A program made the position numbers and the translations under genes. A model generated the notes under the pieces. The model was not told the DNA's origin. It worked only from the letters and a program-made list of their open reading frames with translations, and made no database searches. Positions 37,404-45,661 of a DNA stretch of 64,000 nucleotides are shown here, in pieces (positions within the stretch are counted from its first letter, which is position 1; every line of letters begins with the position of its first letter). Source of the stretch: Sphingomonas sp. Mn802worker. Its GTDB lineage: Bacteria > Pseudomonadota > Alphaproteobacteria > Sphingomonadales > Sphingomonadaceae. The stretch covers positions 62,001-126,000 of the forward strand of contig NZ_AORY01000002.1 in assembly GCF_000382485.1 (NCBI RefSeq), read 5' to 3'.

Positions 37404-38893
37404 CGCGTGCAGTGGTGATCGGCGCAGGGTTCGGTGGGCTCGCCCTCGCGATCCGGCTCCAGTCCGCCGGGACCCAGACGACGATCCTCGAGTCGCGCGA
37501 CAAGCCCGGCGGCCGCGCTTATTATTGGGAGCGTGACGGCTTCACCTTCGACGCCGGGCCCACGGTGATCACCGATCCTGCTTGTCTGGAGGAACTGTGG
37601 AACCTGTCGGGCAACCGCATGGCCGACGATGTCGTGCTGGAGGCGGTGCAGCCCTTCTACCGGCTCCACTGGCCCGACAGCACCACCTTCGACTACACCA
37701 ACAACGACGAGGTGCTGCGCGCCGAGATCGCCAAGCTCAATCCGGCCGACGTTGCGGGCTACGGCCGCTTTCTCGATTATTCCGCCGGCGTCTACCGCGA
37801 GGGCTATGAGAAGCTCGGCCACGTCGCCTTTCTCGACTTCGCCTCGATGGTGAAGGCCGCGCCCGCGCTCGCCAAATACCAGGCGTGGCGCTCGGTTTAT
37901 TCGATCGTGTCGAAGTTCGTTCAAAGCGAGAAGCTCAGGCAGGCGCTCAGTTTCCACACCTTGCTGGTCGGCGGCAATCCGATGACCACCAGCGCGATCT
38001 ACGCGCTGATCCACAAGCTGGAGCGCGACGGCGGCGTATGGTTCGCACAGGGCGGCACCAACCGCCTCGTCGCCGGCATGGTCGCGCTGTTCGAGCGGCT
38101 GGGCGGCACGATCCGCTTGGGCGATCCGGTGTCGAAGATCGAGACGCTGGGCGACCGCGTGACCGCGGTGGAGACCGCGGGCGGGTACCGGCAAGAAGTC
38201 GACCAGATCGCCGCCAACGCCGACATCATGCACGTCTACCGCGACCTCCTGCCCGATTCGGGCGCGGCACGGCGGACCGCGGAGAAGCTGGAGCGCAAAC
38301 GCTACTCGCCGTCGCTGTTCGTGGTCCATTTCGGCGTGACCGGCACATGGCCCGGCATCCCGCACCACATGATCCTGTTCGGCCCGCGCTATAAGGGGCT
38401 GCTCGACGACATCTACGAGCATGGCGTGCTGAGCGAGGACTTCTCGCTTTACCTCCACCACCCGACCGTCACCGACCCGAGTCTGGCGCCCGAGGGTCAC
38501 TCGACCTTCTATGCGCTGGCGCCGGTGCCGCACATGGGCAAGTTCACCGGCGACTGGGAAACGGTCAAGCCGATCCTGGAGAAGCGCATCCTCGACGAGG
38601 TCGGACGCCGGCTGATCCCCGACATCCATTCGCGCATCGTCACCAAGTTCAGCTACGCGCCGACCGATTTCCAGCACGACCTCCACGCGCATCTGGGCAG
38701 CGCCTTCTCGCTCGAGCCCGTTCTGACGCAGAGCGCCTATTTCCGCGTCCACAACCGCGACGATGCGATCTCGAACCTGTTCTTCACCGGCGCGGGCACG
38801 CACCCGGGTGCAGGAATCCCAGGCGTGGTCGGCAGCGCAAAGGCGACCGCGGCGCTGATGCTGGAGGGGTTCCGCGCGCCGGTCGCGGCGTGA
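37400..38893 (+). CDS. crtI: Phytoene desaturase (CrtI type)
   Basis: A 497-residue FAD enzyme. The dinucleotide motif is VVIGAGFGGLALAIRLQSAG, followed by DKPGGRAYYWERDGFTFDAG, a large substrate domain, and the C-terminal CrtI signature FTGAGTHPGAGIPGVVGSAKA. It converts phytoene to lycopene in four desaturation steps at the membrane. The ATG is in a 4-bp overlap with crtY. Confidence 0.96.
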   Translation: MTRAVVIGAGFGGLALAIRLQSAGTQTTILESRDKPGGRAYYWERDGFTFDAGPTVITDPACLEELWNLSGNRMADDVVLEAVQPFYRLHWPDSTTFDYTNNDEVLRAEIAKLNPADVAGYGRFLDYSAGVYREGYEKLGHVAFLDFASMVKAAPALAKYQAWRSVYSIVSKFVQSEKLRQALSFHTLLVGGNPMTTSAIYALIHKLERDGGVWFAQGGTNRLVAGMVALFERLGGTIRLGDPVSKIETLGDRVTAVETAGGYRQEVDQIAANADIMHVYRDLLPDSGAARRTAEKLERKRYSPSLFVVHFGVTGTWPGIPHHMILFGPRYKGLLDDIYEHGVLSEDFSLYLHHPTVTDPSLAPEGHSTFYALAPVPHMGKFTGDWETVKPILEKRILDEVGRRLIPDIHSRIVTKFSYAPTDFQHDLHAHLGSAFSLEPVLTQSAYFRVHNRDDAISNLFFTGAGTHPGAGIPGVVGSAKATAALMLEGFRAPVAA

Positions 38894-38945
38894 TCGCCTC
38901 GCCTGATGGTTGTCGACCCGCCCCGCTTGGCCTAGCGGAGCGGGC

Positions 38946-39527
38946 ATGAAGCGTCTTGCCGTCTATTGTGGTTCCGCCACGCCCGCCGATCCGTCCTACA
39001 TCGACCTCGCACGTGAGGTTGGCGAGGGACTGGCCAAGCGCGGCATCGGCCTCGTCTATGGCGGCGGACGTCTAGGGTTGATGGGGGCGGTCGCTGATGG
39101 CGCGCTGTCGGCAGGCGGCGAGGTAATCGGCATCATTCCGCAGGCGTTGGTCGATGCCGAGGTCGCGCACCGCGGGCTGACCGAGTTGCACGTCGTCACT
39201 GGCATGCACGAGCGCAAGCGCGCCTTCACCGACCTGTCGGACGGCTTCGTCACGCTGCCGGGCGGCACCGGCACGATGGACGAATTATGGGAAGCGCTCA
39301 GCTGGGCGCAGCTCGGCTACCACGCCGATCCCGTCGGGCTGCTGAACGCGAACGGCTATTACGACCACCTGATCGCCTTCTGGGAAAAGATGGGAGAGGT
39401 CGGCTTTCTACGCGCGCAGCACCGCGACCTGCTGATCGTCGCCGACACGTTCGACGCGCTGCTCGACGCAATGGCGGATCATCGTCCGACGCAGCCGATC
39501 GTGCGGATGGCGGCACAGGACCTTTGA
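38946..39527 (+). CDS. LOG/TIGR00730 family Rossmann-fold phosphoribohydrolase
   Basis: A 193-residue protein with YCGSATPADPSYIDLAREVG, GLVYGGGRLGLMGAVADGAL and the family's catalytic PGGTGTMDELWEALSWAQLG. Members release free base and ribose 5-phosphate from cytokinin riboside monophosphates or AMP-like nucleotides. The ATG at 38946 has CGGAGCGGG upstream. It sits between crtI and crtB, overlapping crtB by 4 bp, so it is embedded in the carotenoid operon. A carotenoid link is not known; it may be a passenger. Confidence 0.9.
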   Translation: MKRLAVYCGSATPADPSYIDLAREVGEGLAKRGIGLVYGGGRLGLMGAVADGALSAGGEVIGIIPQALVDAEVAHRGLTELHVVTGMHERKRAFTDLSDGFVTLPGGTGTMDELWEALSWAQLGYHADPVGLLNANGYYDHLIAFWEKMGEVGFLRAQHRDLLIVADTFDALLDAMADHRPTQPIVRMAAQDL

Positions 39528-40480
39528 GCGCACACGCCGCTCCGCTTCCATCACGCGACGCGATCGTCGCCGCGGCCGAGGAGTCGATCGCGCGCGGATC
39601 GAAGAGCTTCGGCGCCGCCTCACGCCTGTTCGACCCCGAGACACGTGAGCGCGCCTGGCTACTCTACGCCTGGTGCCGCCGCTGCGACGACATCGTCGAC
39701 GGGCAGGATCACGGCCACGGTATGCGCCGCGTGGCCGACGCGGAGGCACGCGTCGCAGAGGTGCGCCGGCTGACCGATCGCGCGCTCGACGGCGAGGTGA
39801 TCGGCGATCCCGCGTTCGACGCGCTCCGCATCGTCGCCGCCGAGGTCGGTCTGCCGCGCAGGCTCGCCCACGACCTGATCGACGGCTTTCAGCTCGACGC
39901 GGAGGAGTGGCGGCCGCGCAGCGAGGCCGATCTGTACCGCTACTGCTACCATGTCGCCGGTGCGGTCGGATGCATGATGGCACTGGTCATGGGAGTGTCG
40001 CCCGACGACGAGGCGACGCTCGATCGCGCCTGCGACCTGGGCCTCGCGTTCCAGCTCGCCAACATCGCGCGCGACGTGGAGGAGGATGACCGCGCCGGGC
40101 GCTGCTATTTGCCCGACGAGTGGCTGGCGGAGATGGACATTCCGCCGGGCCAGCACATGAAGCCGCCGTTCCGCGACCGGCTGGTCGTGCTCGCGCGCCG
40201 GCTCGCCACCCGCGCCGAGGCGCACGAGGCGAGCGCGCGCGTCGGTACCAAGGCGCTGTCGCGGCGATCGGCCTGGGCGGTGCTGGCGGCGGCGGGCATC
40301 TACGGCGACATCGCGCGCAAGGTGGCGCGGCGCGGCCCCGCGGCGTGGGACCACCGCGTCACCACGAGCAAGTGGGAGAAGCTCGCATGGATCGCGCGCA
40401 GCTGGCTCGCGGCGCGCGGGCGCATGGCGATCCCCGACACGCCGCGCCCGTCCGAGTTGTGGACGCGCCCGCGTCGCTGA
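39524..40480 (+). CDS. crtB: Phytoene synthase
   Basis: A 318-residue isoprenoid head-to-head condensing enzyme that joins two geranylgeranyl diphosphates. The Asp motifs are YAWCRRCDDIVD and ANIARDVEEDDRAGRCYLPD, with the substrate-binding YRYCYHVAGAVGCMMA between. The start is TTG at 39524, overlapping the LOG stop (TTGA); no ATG or GTG lies near the conserved start. Translation is probably coupled to the upstream gene. The last carotenoid gene of the cluster; crtE, crtZ and crtG are not in the window. Confidence 0.94.
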   Translation: MSAHAAPLPSRDAIVAAAEESIARGSKSFGAASRLFDPETRERAWLLYAWCRRCDDIVDGQDHGHGMRRVADAEARVAEVRRLTDRALDGEVIGDPAFDALRIVAAEVGLPRRLAHDLIDGFQLDAEEWRPRSEADLYRYCYHVAGAVGCMMALVMGVSPDDEATLDRACDLGLAFQLANIARDVEEDDRAGRCYLPDEWLAEMDIPPGQHMKPPFRDRLVVLARRLATRAEAHEASARVGTKALSRRSAWAVLAAAGIYGDIARKVARRGPAAWDHRVTTSKWEKLAWIARSWLAARGRMAIPDTPRPSELWTRPRR

Positions 40481-40532
40481 TCCCCACGCACGCTGCTGCA
40501 CGTTGCACCGCAATCGGCTACAGCGGCCCACA

Positions 40533-41249
40533 ATGAAACGCCTGCTCGCCTCGATCCATGACGTCTCGCCCCGCTTCGAGCGCGAGGTCGATCTGTTGCT
40601 CGCGCACCTGGCGCCGCACGTCGGTGAGCGGCTGGCGATGCTGGTCGTGCCCGATCACTGGGGCGACGCGCTGCTGACCCCGGCGTTCAAGGCGCGGCTG
40701 CGCGACTGGTCGGACCGCGGCATCGAGATGTTCGTCCACGGCTGGTTCCATCGCGACACCAGCGACCACGCCGGCGCCGCCGCGTTCAAGGCGCGACACA
40801 TGACCGCAGGCGAGGGCGAGTTCCTCGGGCTCGACCACGATGAGGCGTTGGCGCGAATGCTGCGTGGCAAGGGGCTGGTCGAGGATACGATCGGGCGCGC
40901 GGCAGCCGGGTTCATCGCGCCGGCGTGGCTTTATTCCGACGACGCACGCCGCGCGCTCGGCGACGCTGGCTTCGCACTGGCGGAGGATCACGCGCGGGTG
41001 TGGCAACCGACCGGGCAGGTGCTCACGCGCGGGCCCGTCATCACCTGGGCCAGCCGCTCGCGTCCGCGCCAGCTAAGTTCGCTCGCCGCCGCCGCGCTTC
41101 TGCGCCGGGTGCTGCAGCCCGCGCGCACCGTCCGCGTCGCAGTTCACCCAGGCGACACGCGCGTACCCGCCTTGATGCGCAGCATCACCCGGACGCTCGA
41201 CGCCTTCCGCAATCACGCACCTGCCGCCTACGCTGACTTGAGCGCCTGA
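40533..41249 (+). CDS. DUF2334 polysaccharide-deacetylase-like protein
   Basis: A 238-residue protein of the NodB-like deacetylase superfamily: SIHDVSPRFEREVDLLL (HD metal motif), MFVHGWFHRD (HxxxH-like motif), GFIAPAWLYS and RVAVHPGD near the C-terminus. DUF2334 enzymes deacetylate or otherwise hydrolyse glycan or lipid substrates; none is assigned here. No signal peptide. It begins 52 bp after crtB and may share its transcript. The 3' end overlaps the convergent glycosyltransferase gene by 22 bp. Confidence 0.8.
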   Translation: MKRLLASIHDVSPRFEREVDLLLAHLAPHVGERLAMLVVPDHWGDALLTPAFKARLRDWSDRGIEMFVHGWFHRDTSDHAGAAAFKARHMTAGEGEFLGLDHDEALARMLRGKGLVEDTIGRAAAGFIAPAWLYSDDARRALGDAGFALAEDHARVWQPTGQVLTRGPVITWASRSRPRQLSSLAAAALLRRVLQPARTVRVAVHPGDTRVPALMRSITRTLDAFRNHAPAAYADLSA

Positions 41250-42415
41250 CCGTCGCGCTCGGCGATGCGCTGCGCGTAGAAGCTTACCAAGTCGGCGGCA
41301 TGCTGCTCGTCCGATCGCACCAGCGCACCGGCCGCCTTCGCCGCGTCGCGTAGCGCGGCCTGGTCGCGCGACAACAGGCGCAGGATCGCCGCCGCGCAGT
41401 CGTAGGCGTCACCGGCTCGGTACGTTTCGGCATAATCCGGCCGCGCGACCTCGAACGCCCCGCCCTCGTCGGGAACGATGAGCGGCATGCCGCTCGCCAG
41501 CGCCTCGGATGCGACCAGCCCGAACGTCTCGTTCGACGCACCGTGGATGAACGCGTCGGCGCTCGCCATGAAGCGCGCCAGCTGCGGTCGGTCGTAGACC
41601 GGGCGATACAGGCGGATGTGCGGGCTGCGTCCGATATGACGTTCGAGCGCGGCGGTGTTGGGTCCCTGCCCCAGCATCATCATGCCGACGGGCGCGCGCG
41701 CGCCCGCGCGCTGCACCGCGTCGATTACGGTCGGCCAGCGTTTCTCGGGATGGTGGCGCCCGACCGCGAGCAGCAGGTGTGCGTCGGGCGGCAGCCCGCA
41801 TTCCGCCAGCATCGAGGCGCGCAGAGCCTCATCGCGCAGCGCGGGCGAGAAGCGCGCGCGGTCGATACCGAGCGGAAACGCCGCATCGACGCGGACGCCG
41901 CGCGCGCGGTAGCGCTTGAACAGCACCGGCCCGTTGGTGACCACCGTGTCGTAGCGCGCGAAACAGCGATCGAGGTAACGGTTATACCAGTCGAACGCGC
42001 GCTCGACCCGCTCGGGCGAGACGATGCGTCCGAACCAGCGCTTGGGATAAGCGTCGAGATTGTCGTTGTGAAGGAACCAGCTCTTCAATGCCGGCCCCTG
42101 CCAGTCGGCGACGATCCCGGCCGAACGCCAAGGCGAGCAATTCTCGACCACGTCGGGCTGCAGGTCGTCGAGCAGCGCGTGGATCGGCGCCGCGTCCCAG
42201 AACAGCCCGTAATTGCGGTCGATCGGGATCGTCGGCGACTTGACGTAGATAACGCGGCCGCCGCCCGGTCGCTCCTCGACCCGTGTCGTGCGGCCCGGCG
42301 CGATCACGATCAGCTCGTGGCCCTGACGCGCCATGATCGACAGCTTGGCATCGACATAGCTCCTCACCCCCCCGCCGGTCGGCGAGTAGAGCTCGTTCAC
42401 CTCGACGATACGCAT
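41228..42415 (-). CDS. Glycosyltransferase family 4
   Basis: A 395-residue GT-B enzyme. The N-terminal domain begins MRIVEVNELYSPTGGGVRSYV (glycine loop); the C-terminal domain has AVGRHHPEKRWPTVIDA and the nucleotide-sugar EX7E motif ETFGLVASE (about 317-325). It transfers a sugar from an activated donor to a lipid or glycan acceptor at the cytoplasmic face. It follows the DUF2141 and membrane-protein genes in a tight minus-strand unit. The acceptor is unknown; the neighbours suggest an envelope glycolipid. Confidence 0.9.
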   Translation of the reverse strand: MRIVEVNELYSPTGGGVRSYVDAKLSIMARQGHELIVIAPGRTTRVEERPGGGRVIYVKSPTIPIDRNYGLFWDAAPIHALLDDLQPDVVENCSPWRSAGIVADWQGPALKSWFLHNDNLDAYPKRWFGRIVSPERVERAFDWYNRYLDRCFARYDTVVTNGPVLFKRYRARGVRVDAAFPLGIDRARFSPALRDEALRASMLAECGLPPDAHLLLAVGRHHPEKRWPTVIDAVQRAGARAPVGMMMLGQGPNTAALERHIGRSPHIRLYRPVYDRPQLARFMASADAFIHGASNETFGLVASEALASGMPLIVPDEGGAFEVARPDYAETYRAGDAYDCAAAILRLLSRDQAALRDAAKAAGALVRSDEQHAADLVSFYAQRIAERDGQALKSA

Positions 42416-42419
42416 GAAC

Positions 42420-42944
42420 CTAGAACCCGAAACCGCCCAGTCCGCGCAGATATTGTGCGCGAATAACGGTCTGCGTCACCCCCGGTCCAACCTGGATCAG
42501 CGCGTCGGAGAGTTTCGGGCGCGAGCGACCGATCTTGCGATTGCCCGGAAAGCCGGCGCCGTCGCTCCAAAAATCGAACTTGCGCTTGCCGTCGCGGTCG
42601 TGGCCGAAGAACAGCGCGTAGCGGCCCGGGCGGGGTACGCGGATGCACATGCGCGCGACGTTGCCGGCGGGGGCGGGCACGGTGATGCGGCGAAACACCT
42701 TGCCCGCGGCAAGCAGCTTCTTATCGTCCTCCAGGAAATCGGCCTCGTTGGCGGGGTACAACTCGAGCTTGATCGTGCCGCGCGCGTCCTTCACGCCGGT
42801 AATCGTCGCCAGGATCGCCGGCCCCTGCCCGCCGCTGCACGCTGCGGCATCCTGCCCGAGCACCTGCGCGCCCGCCGGCACGGCGGCGAGCGTCGCAATC
42901 GCTGCCAGGATGCTTAGGCGAACATCTGCCCCGAACTTCGCCAT
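42420..42944 (-). CDS. DUF2141 secreted protein
   Basis: A 174-residue protein with a signal peptide (about 1-26, ending AVPAGAQ) and a beta-sandwich DUF2141 domain: ARGTIKLELYPANEADFLEDD, GRYALFFGHDRDGKRKFDFW and DGAGFPGNRKIGRSRP. The family is periplasmic or extracellular and of unknown function. Two Cys (about residues 36 and 95) could form a disulfide. It overlaps the upstream membrane-protein gene by 31 bp and precedes the glycosyltransferase by 4 bp, so the three are one operon. Confidence 0.8.
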   Translation of the reverse strand: MAKFGADVRLSILAAIATLAAVPAGAQVLGQDAAACSGGQGPAILATITGVKDARGTIKLELYPANEADFLEDDKKLLAAGKVFRRITVPAPAGNVARMCIRVPRPGRYALFFGHDRDGKRKFDFWSDGAGFPGNRKIGRSRPKLSDALIQVGPGVTQTVIRAQYLRGLGGFGF

Positions 42945-43879
42945 GCCTTCAGCCTTTCCCACACGAACCCGGCGCCGAAGACGCCGGTGACGACGATATG
43001 CGCCAGCAATGTTGACGCCGCGGTGAACGCCATCAAGTCCGACAATGCCCGATCATGCCCGATGACCAGGATCGCAAACGTGGCGAACAGCAGGTCTTTG
43101 TTGGGCAAAAACGGCAGACGCGAGACCAGCAGCCGCCCTGCCATCAGGAACACCCACATGAACACGGACGCGCTCGGCATCGCGAAATGCCACGCCACCG
43201 CCAGCGCCAGGCTGCTGATCGCGATCCGGTACATCGTCCAGCGGTAGATCCACCATAATTGCCGACGCGCGAGCGAGAAGACGATCGGCGACAGGAACAA
43301 CACCGCGCCGACCACCACGCCGGTCAACGCCAGCGACCACAGCATCGCGTGCAGCACCGGCGGATCGATCAACTTATAGCCGAGCGGCAGCGCCACCGCG
43401 CCGAGCAGGATCGCGGCGGTATTGCCCGCCAGTCCCGACAGGATGCTGACGTCCTTCACGGCGCCGAACGGTGCGGTTACCATGTTCAATCGCGTCCGCG
43501 CCCAGGCGTAGAAATACGCGTCGCCGGTTACGCCGATCAGCAGGTCGTTGGCGACGCGTTTCAGGTTCAGCGCGCCGAACGCATTCGCCGGCACGTGCCA
43601 CAGACGGCGGAAGATCAGGAAATCGACCACCGGCGTCGTGAAATAGGACAGGAGGAACAGCAGGTAGAACCATCCGCTGCGCGGCACCGCTCGGGTCAGG
43701 CCACGAAGTCCGTGGTCGAGCAGTTCCTGCGCCAGTCCCAGCAGCATCACGCCCGTAAGCGCCGTCGCCAGCACACGCGGCCAGCGCGGCCGGCTCCGGC
43801 GGATCGGTTCCAGCGCGCTCAGACGCACCTCTTCCGGCGACGAGTAACCGGCATCATCGTGCGTCGCTCCAGCGGTCAT
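42914..43879 (-). CDS. Polytopic membrane protein, LPG-synthase/flippase-like
   Basis: A 321-residue protein with about 8 transmembrane helices. The pattern resembles the N-terminal membrane region of lysylphosphatidylglycerol synthase and related UPF0104-type proteins: SGWFYLLFLLSYFTTPVVDF, FLIFRRLW, NDLLIGVTGDAYFYAW. There is no aminoacyl-transferase domain. Such proteins are thought to move or modify lipids. First gene of a three-gene unit with DUF2141 and GT4. The family assignment is by eye and moderate. Confidence 0.6.
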   Translation of the reverse strand: MTAGATHDDAGYSSPEEVRLSALEPIRRSRPRWPRVLATALTGVMLLGLAQELLDHGLRGLTRAVPRSGWFYLLFLLSYFTTPVVDFLIFRRLWHVPANAFGALNLKRVANDLLIGVTGDAYFYAWARTRLNMVTAPFGAVKDVSILSGLAGNTAAILLGAVALPLGYKLIDPPVLHAMLWSLALTGVVVGAVLFLSPIVFSLARRQLWWIYRWTMYRIAISSLALAVAWHFAMPSASVFMWVFLMAGRLLVSRLPFLPNKDLLFATFAILVIGHDRALSDLMAFTAASTLLAHIVVTGVFGAGFVWERLKAWRSSGQMFA

Positions 43880-43961
43880 CGCCCCGCGCCCTTATATGTA
43901 CCCGGTGGCACCGTCATCACTTGACCATTGAACGCATGCGAGATGGCGCGACGCAAGCCGC

Positions 43962-44603
43962 TCAGTTCGGCCGCACGCAATCGGGGTGCGCCGCCGCTAC
44001 CTCGGGCAGCGCCGCCATCGCCGCGTCGGCCGCGCACAACCGCGGCATGTCATTGATCGGTACCCCGAACCGGCGCGCATTGTAGAGCTGCGGCACCAGG
44101 CACAGGTCGGCGATGTCGGGTGCCTTCCCGCCCAGGAACGGCCCCTCCGGCGTGTCCGCCGCCATCACCTCCAGCGCGGTCAACCCCTCGACCACCCAGT
44201 GGCGGTACCATGCGTCGCGTGCGCCTTGATCGGCGCAGAACTGCTGCTCCAGCCTTTTCAGCACGCGAAGATTGTTGATCGGGTGGATGTCTGCAGCGAC
44301 CACCAATGCGCGCGCCAACTGGCCCGATCGGACGAACGGATCGCCCGACACCATCGCCGGTTCGGGGAAGGTCGCGTCGAGCCAGTCGACGATCGCGAGG
44401 CTTTGCGTCAGCGCGCGGCCGTAGACCACGAGCGTCGGCACCAATCCCTGCGGATTGATCGCGCGATTGTCCGCCGCCGTCTGGGCCCCCTCCAGCAGGT
44501 TCACCGCAACCGATGTATAGCGCACCCGTTTCAGGTTCAGGCAGATACGCACGCGGTAGGCCGCCGACGAACGCCAGTAATCGTGCAGGACGATGTCGCT
44601 CAC
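43962..44603 (-). CDS. maiA: Maleylacetoacetate isomerase (zeta-class GST)
   Basis: A 213-residue GST-fold protein: VLHDYWRSSAAYRVRICLNLK (the zeta-class SSxxxRVRI motif with the catalytic Ser), NPQGLVPTLVV, LTQSLAIVDWLD and a helical C-domain with PDIADLCLVPQLYNARRF. It isomerises maleylacetoacetate to fumarylacetoacetate in tyrosine/homogentisate breakdown using glutathione. The start is GTG at 44601-44603, overlapping the AI-2E gene by 4 bp. No homogentisate dioxygenase or fumarylacetoacetase gene is in the window. Confidence 0.9.
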   Translation of the reverse strand: MSDIVLHDYWRSSAAYRVRICLNLKRVRYTSVAVNLLEGAQTAADNRAINPQGLVPTLVVYGRALTQSLAIVDWLDATFPEPAMVSGDPFVRSGQLARALVVAADIHPINNLRVLKRLEQQFCADQGARDAWYRHWVVEGLTALEVMAADTPEGPFLGGKAPDIADLCLVPQLYNARRFGVPINDMPRLCAADAAMAALPEVAAAHPDCVRPN

Positions 44604-45661
44604 TGGGCTCCCTCGGCCTTTTCCGACCGCCGCTCCATCGCCGCCTTGATCATCGCAGTCATCGGATCGGCGAGCGCCAGGCCGATGATTCCGAACAGCG
44701 CGCTTGCCAGTATCTGCGCGCCGAGCGTCAGCGCGGGCGGCAGATCGACCGTCCGCTTCGCGACCATCGGGATCACGACATAGCCGTCGATGACCTGCAC
44801 CGCGATGTAGATCAGGATCGCGAGCACGCCGGTGTGCACGCCGGCAGAGAAACCGACCGCGATCGTCATAGCGCCCGACACGAACGCGCCGACGTTGGGG
44901 ATAAAGGCGAGCAGGCCGGTCAAGATACCCAGGATCAGCGCCATCGGCACCCCGGCCATCCATAATGCGGCGCCGACGAACGCGCCCTCGAACGCCATCC
45001 CCAGCAGCCGCCCGGCAAGCAGGCGGCGCAGCGTGCGCGCCATCCGCTGCGTCACCACCGCCACCTCAGCGCGGTTTTCCTCCGGAACCATCCACTGGAA
45101 CCCGCGATCGTAGACGCGCGGATCGATCGCGACGAACAGCCCGATCACGAAGATCATGAACATCGTCGTCAGCGCGCCGAACGCGGTGCCGACCCATTCG
45201 GTCACGCGCCCGACCGACCCGAGCGCCTGCCGCGCGATCCCGTTCAGGTCGGACGCGCCGGGCATCATCCCCTTCGACGACAGCCACCCCGTCAGACGCA
45301 CAACCTGCGTTTCCACGGTGGAGCGCAACTGCATCACCTGCGCGGTGATCTGCACGCCCGCGAGATAAAAGGTGCCGACAAGGAAGCCGAGCGTCAGCAG
45401 GCAGACGATCAGCAGCCGCCACCCGCGCGAGATCGGCAGCACCCGCCCGAGCAGCCGCACCCCGCCGTCGAGCAGTGCGGCGAACACCAGCCCGGCGAAG
45501 ATGACGAGCAGCGGCTGCACCAGCAACACCACCAGCGCGATCGCGCCGGCGAGGCCGAGCCACACCGCCGCCCGCTTGATCTCGGCACGCGTCGCCGGGT
45601 CACGCACCTCGTGCGGGCTCGCGCCCTCGACCACGGTCACCCGGTCGTCTTGATTGCTCAT
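44600..45661 (-). CDS. AI-2E family transporter (PerM/YdiK-like)
   Basis: A 353-residue membrane protein with about 8 helices in the AI-2E exporter pattern: paired N-terminal helices (about 35-80), a periplasmic amphipathic region (about 90-150), then the signature GVPMALILGILTGLLAFIPN and VAKRTVDLPPALTLGAQILA. Family members include the autoinducer-2 exporter TqsA and many transporters of unknown substrate. The ATG at 45659-45661 is in a 4-bp overlap with lepB and gives MSNQDDRV. Confidence 0.88.
   Translation of the reverse strand: MSNQDDRVTVVEGASPHEVRDPATRAEIKRAAVWLGLAGAIALVVLLVQPLLVIFAGLVFAALLDGGVRLLGRVLPISRGWRLLIVCLLTLGFLVGTFYLAGVQITAQVMQLRSTVETQVVRLTGWLSSKGMMPGASDLNGIARQALGSVGRVTEWVGTAFGALTTMFMIFVIGLFVAIDPRVYDRGFQWMVPEENRAEVAVVTQRMARTLRRLLAGRLLGMAFEGAFVGAALWMAGVPMALILGILTGLLAFIPNVGAFVSGAMTIAVGFSAGVHTGVLAILIYIAVQVIDGYVVIPMVAKRTVDLPPALTLGAQILASALFGIIGLALADPMTAMIKAAMERRSEKAEGAQ

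Noticed and set aside
37301..38947. 548-residue minus-strand open frame
   Set aside because: Antisense to crtI, which has intact FAD and CrtI signatures.
43962..44963. 333-residue frame joining another domain to maiA
   Set aside because: The upstream 120 residues are an out-of-frame reading of the AI-2E gene; the GTG at 44601-44603 gives a normal maleylacetoacetate isomerase.
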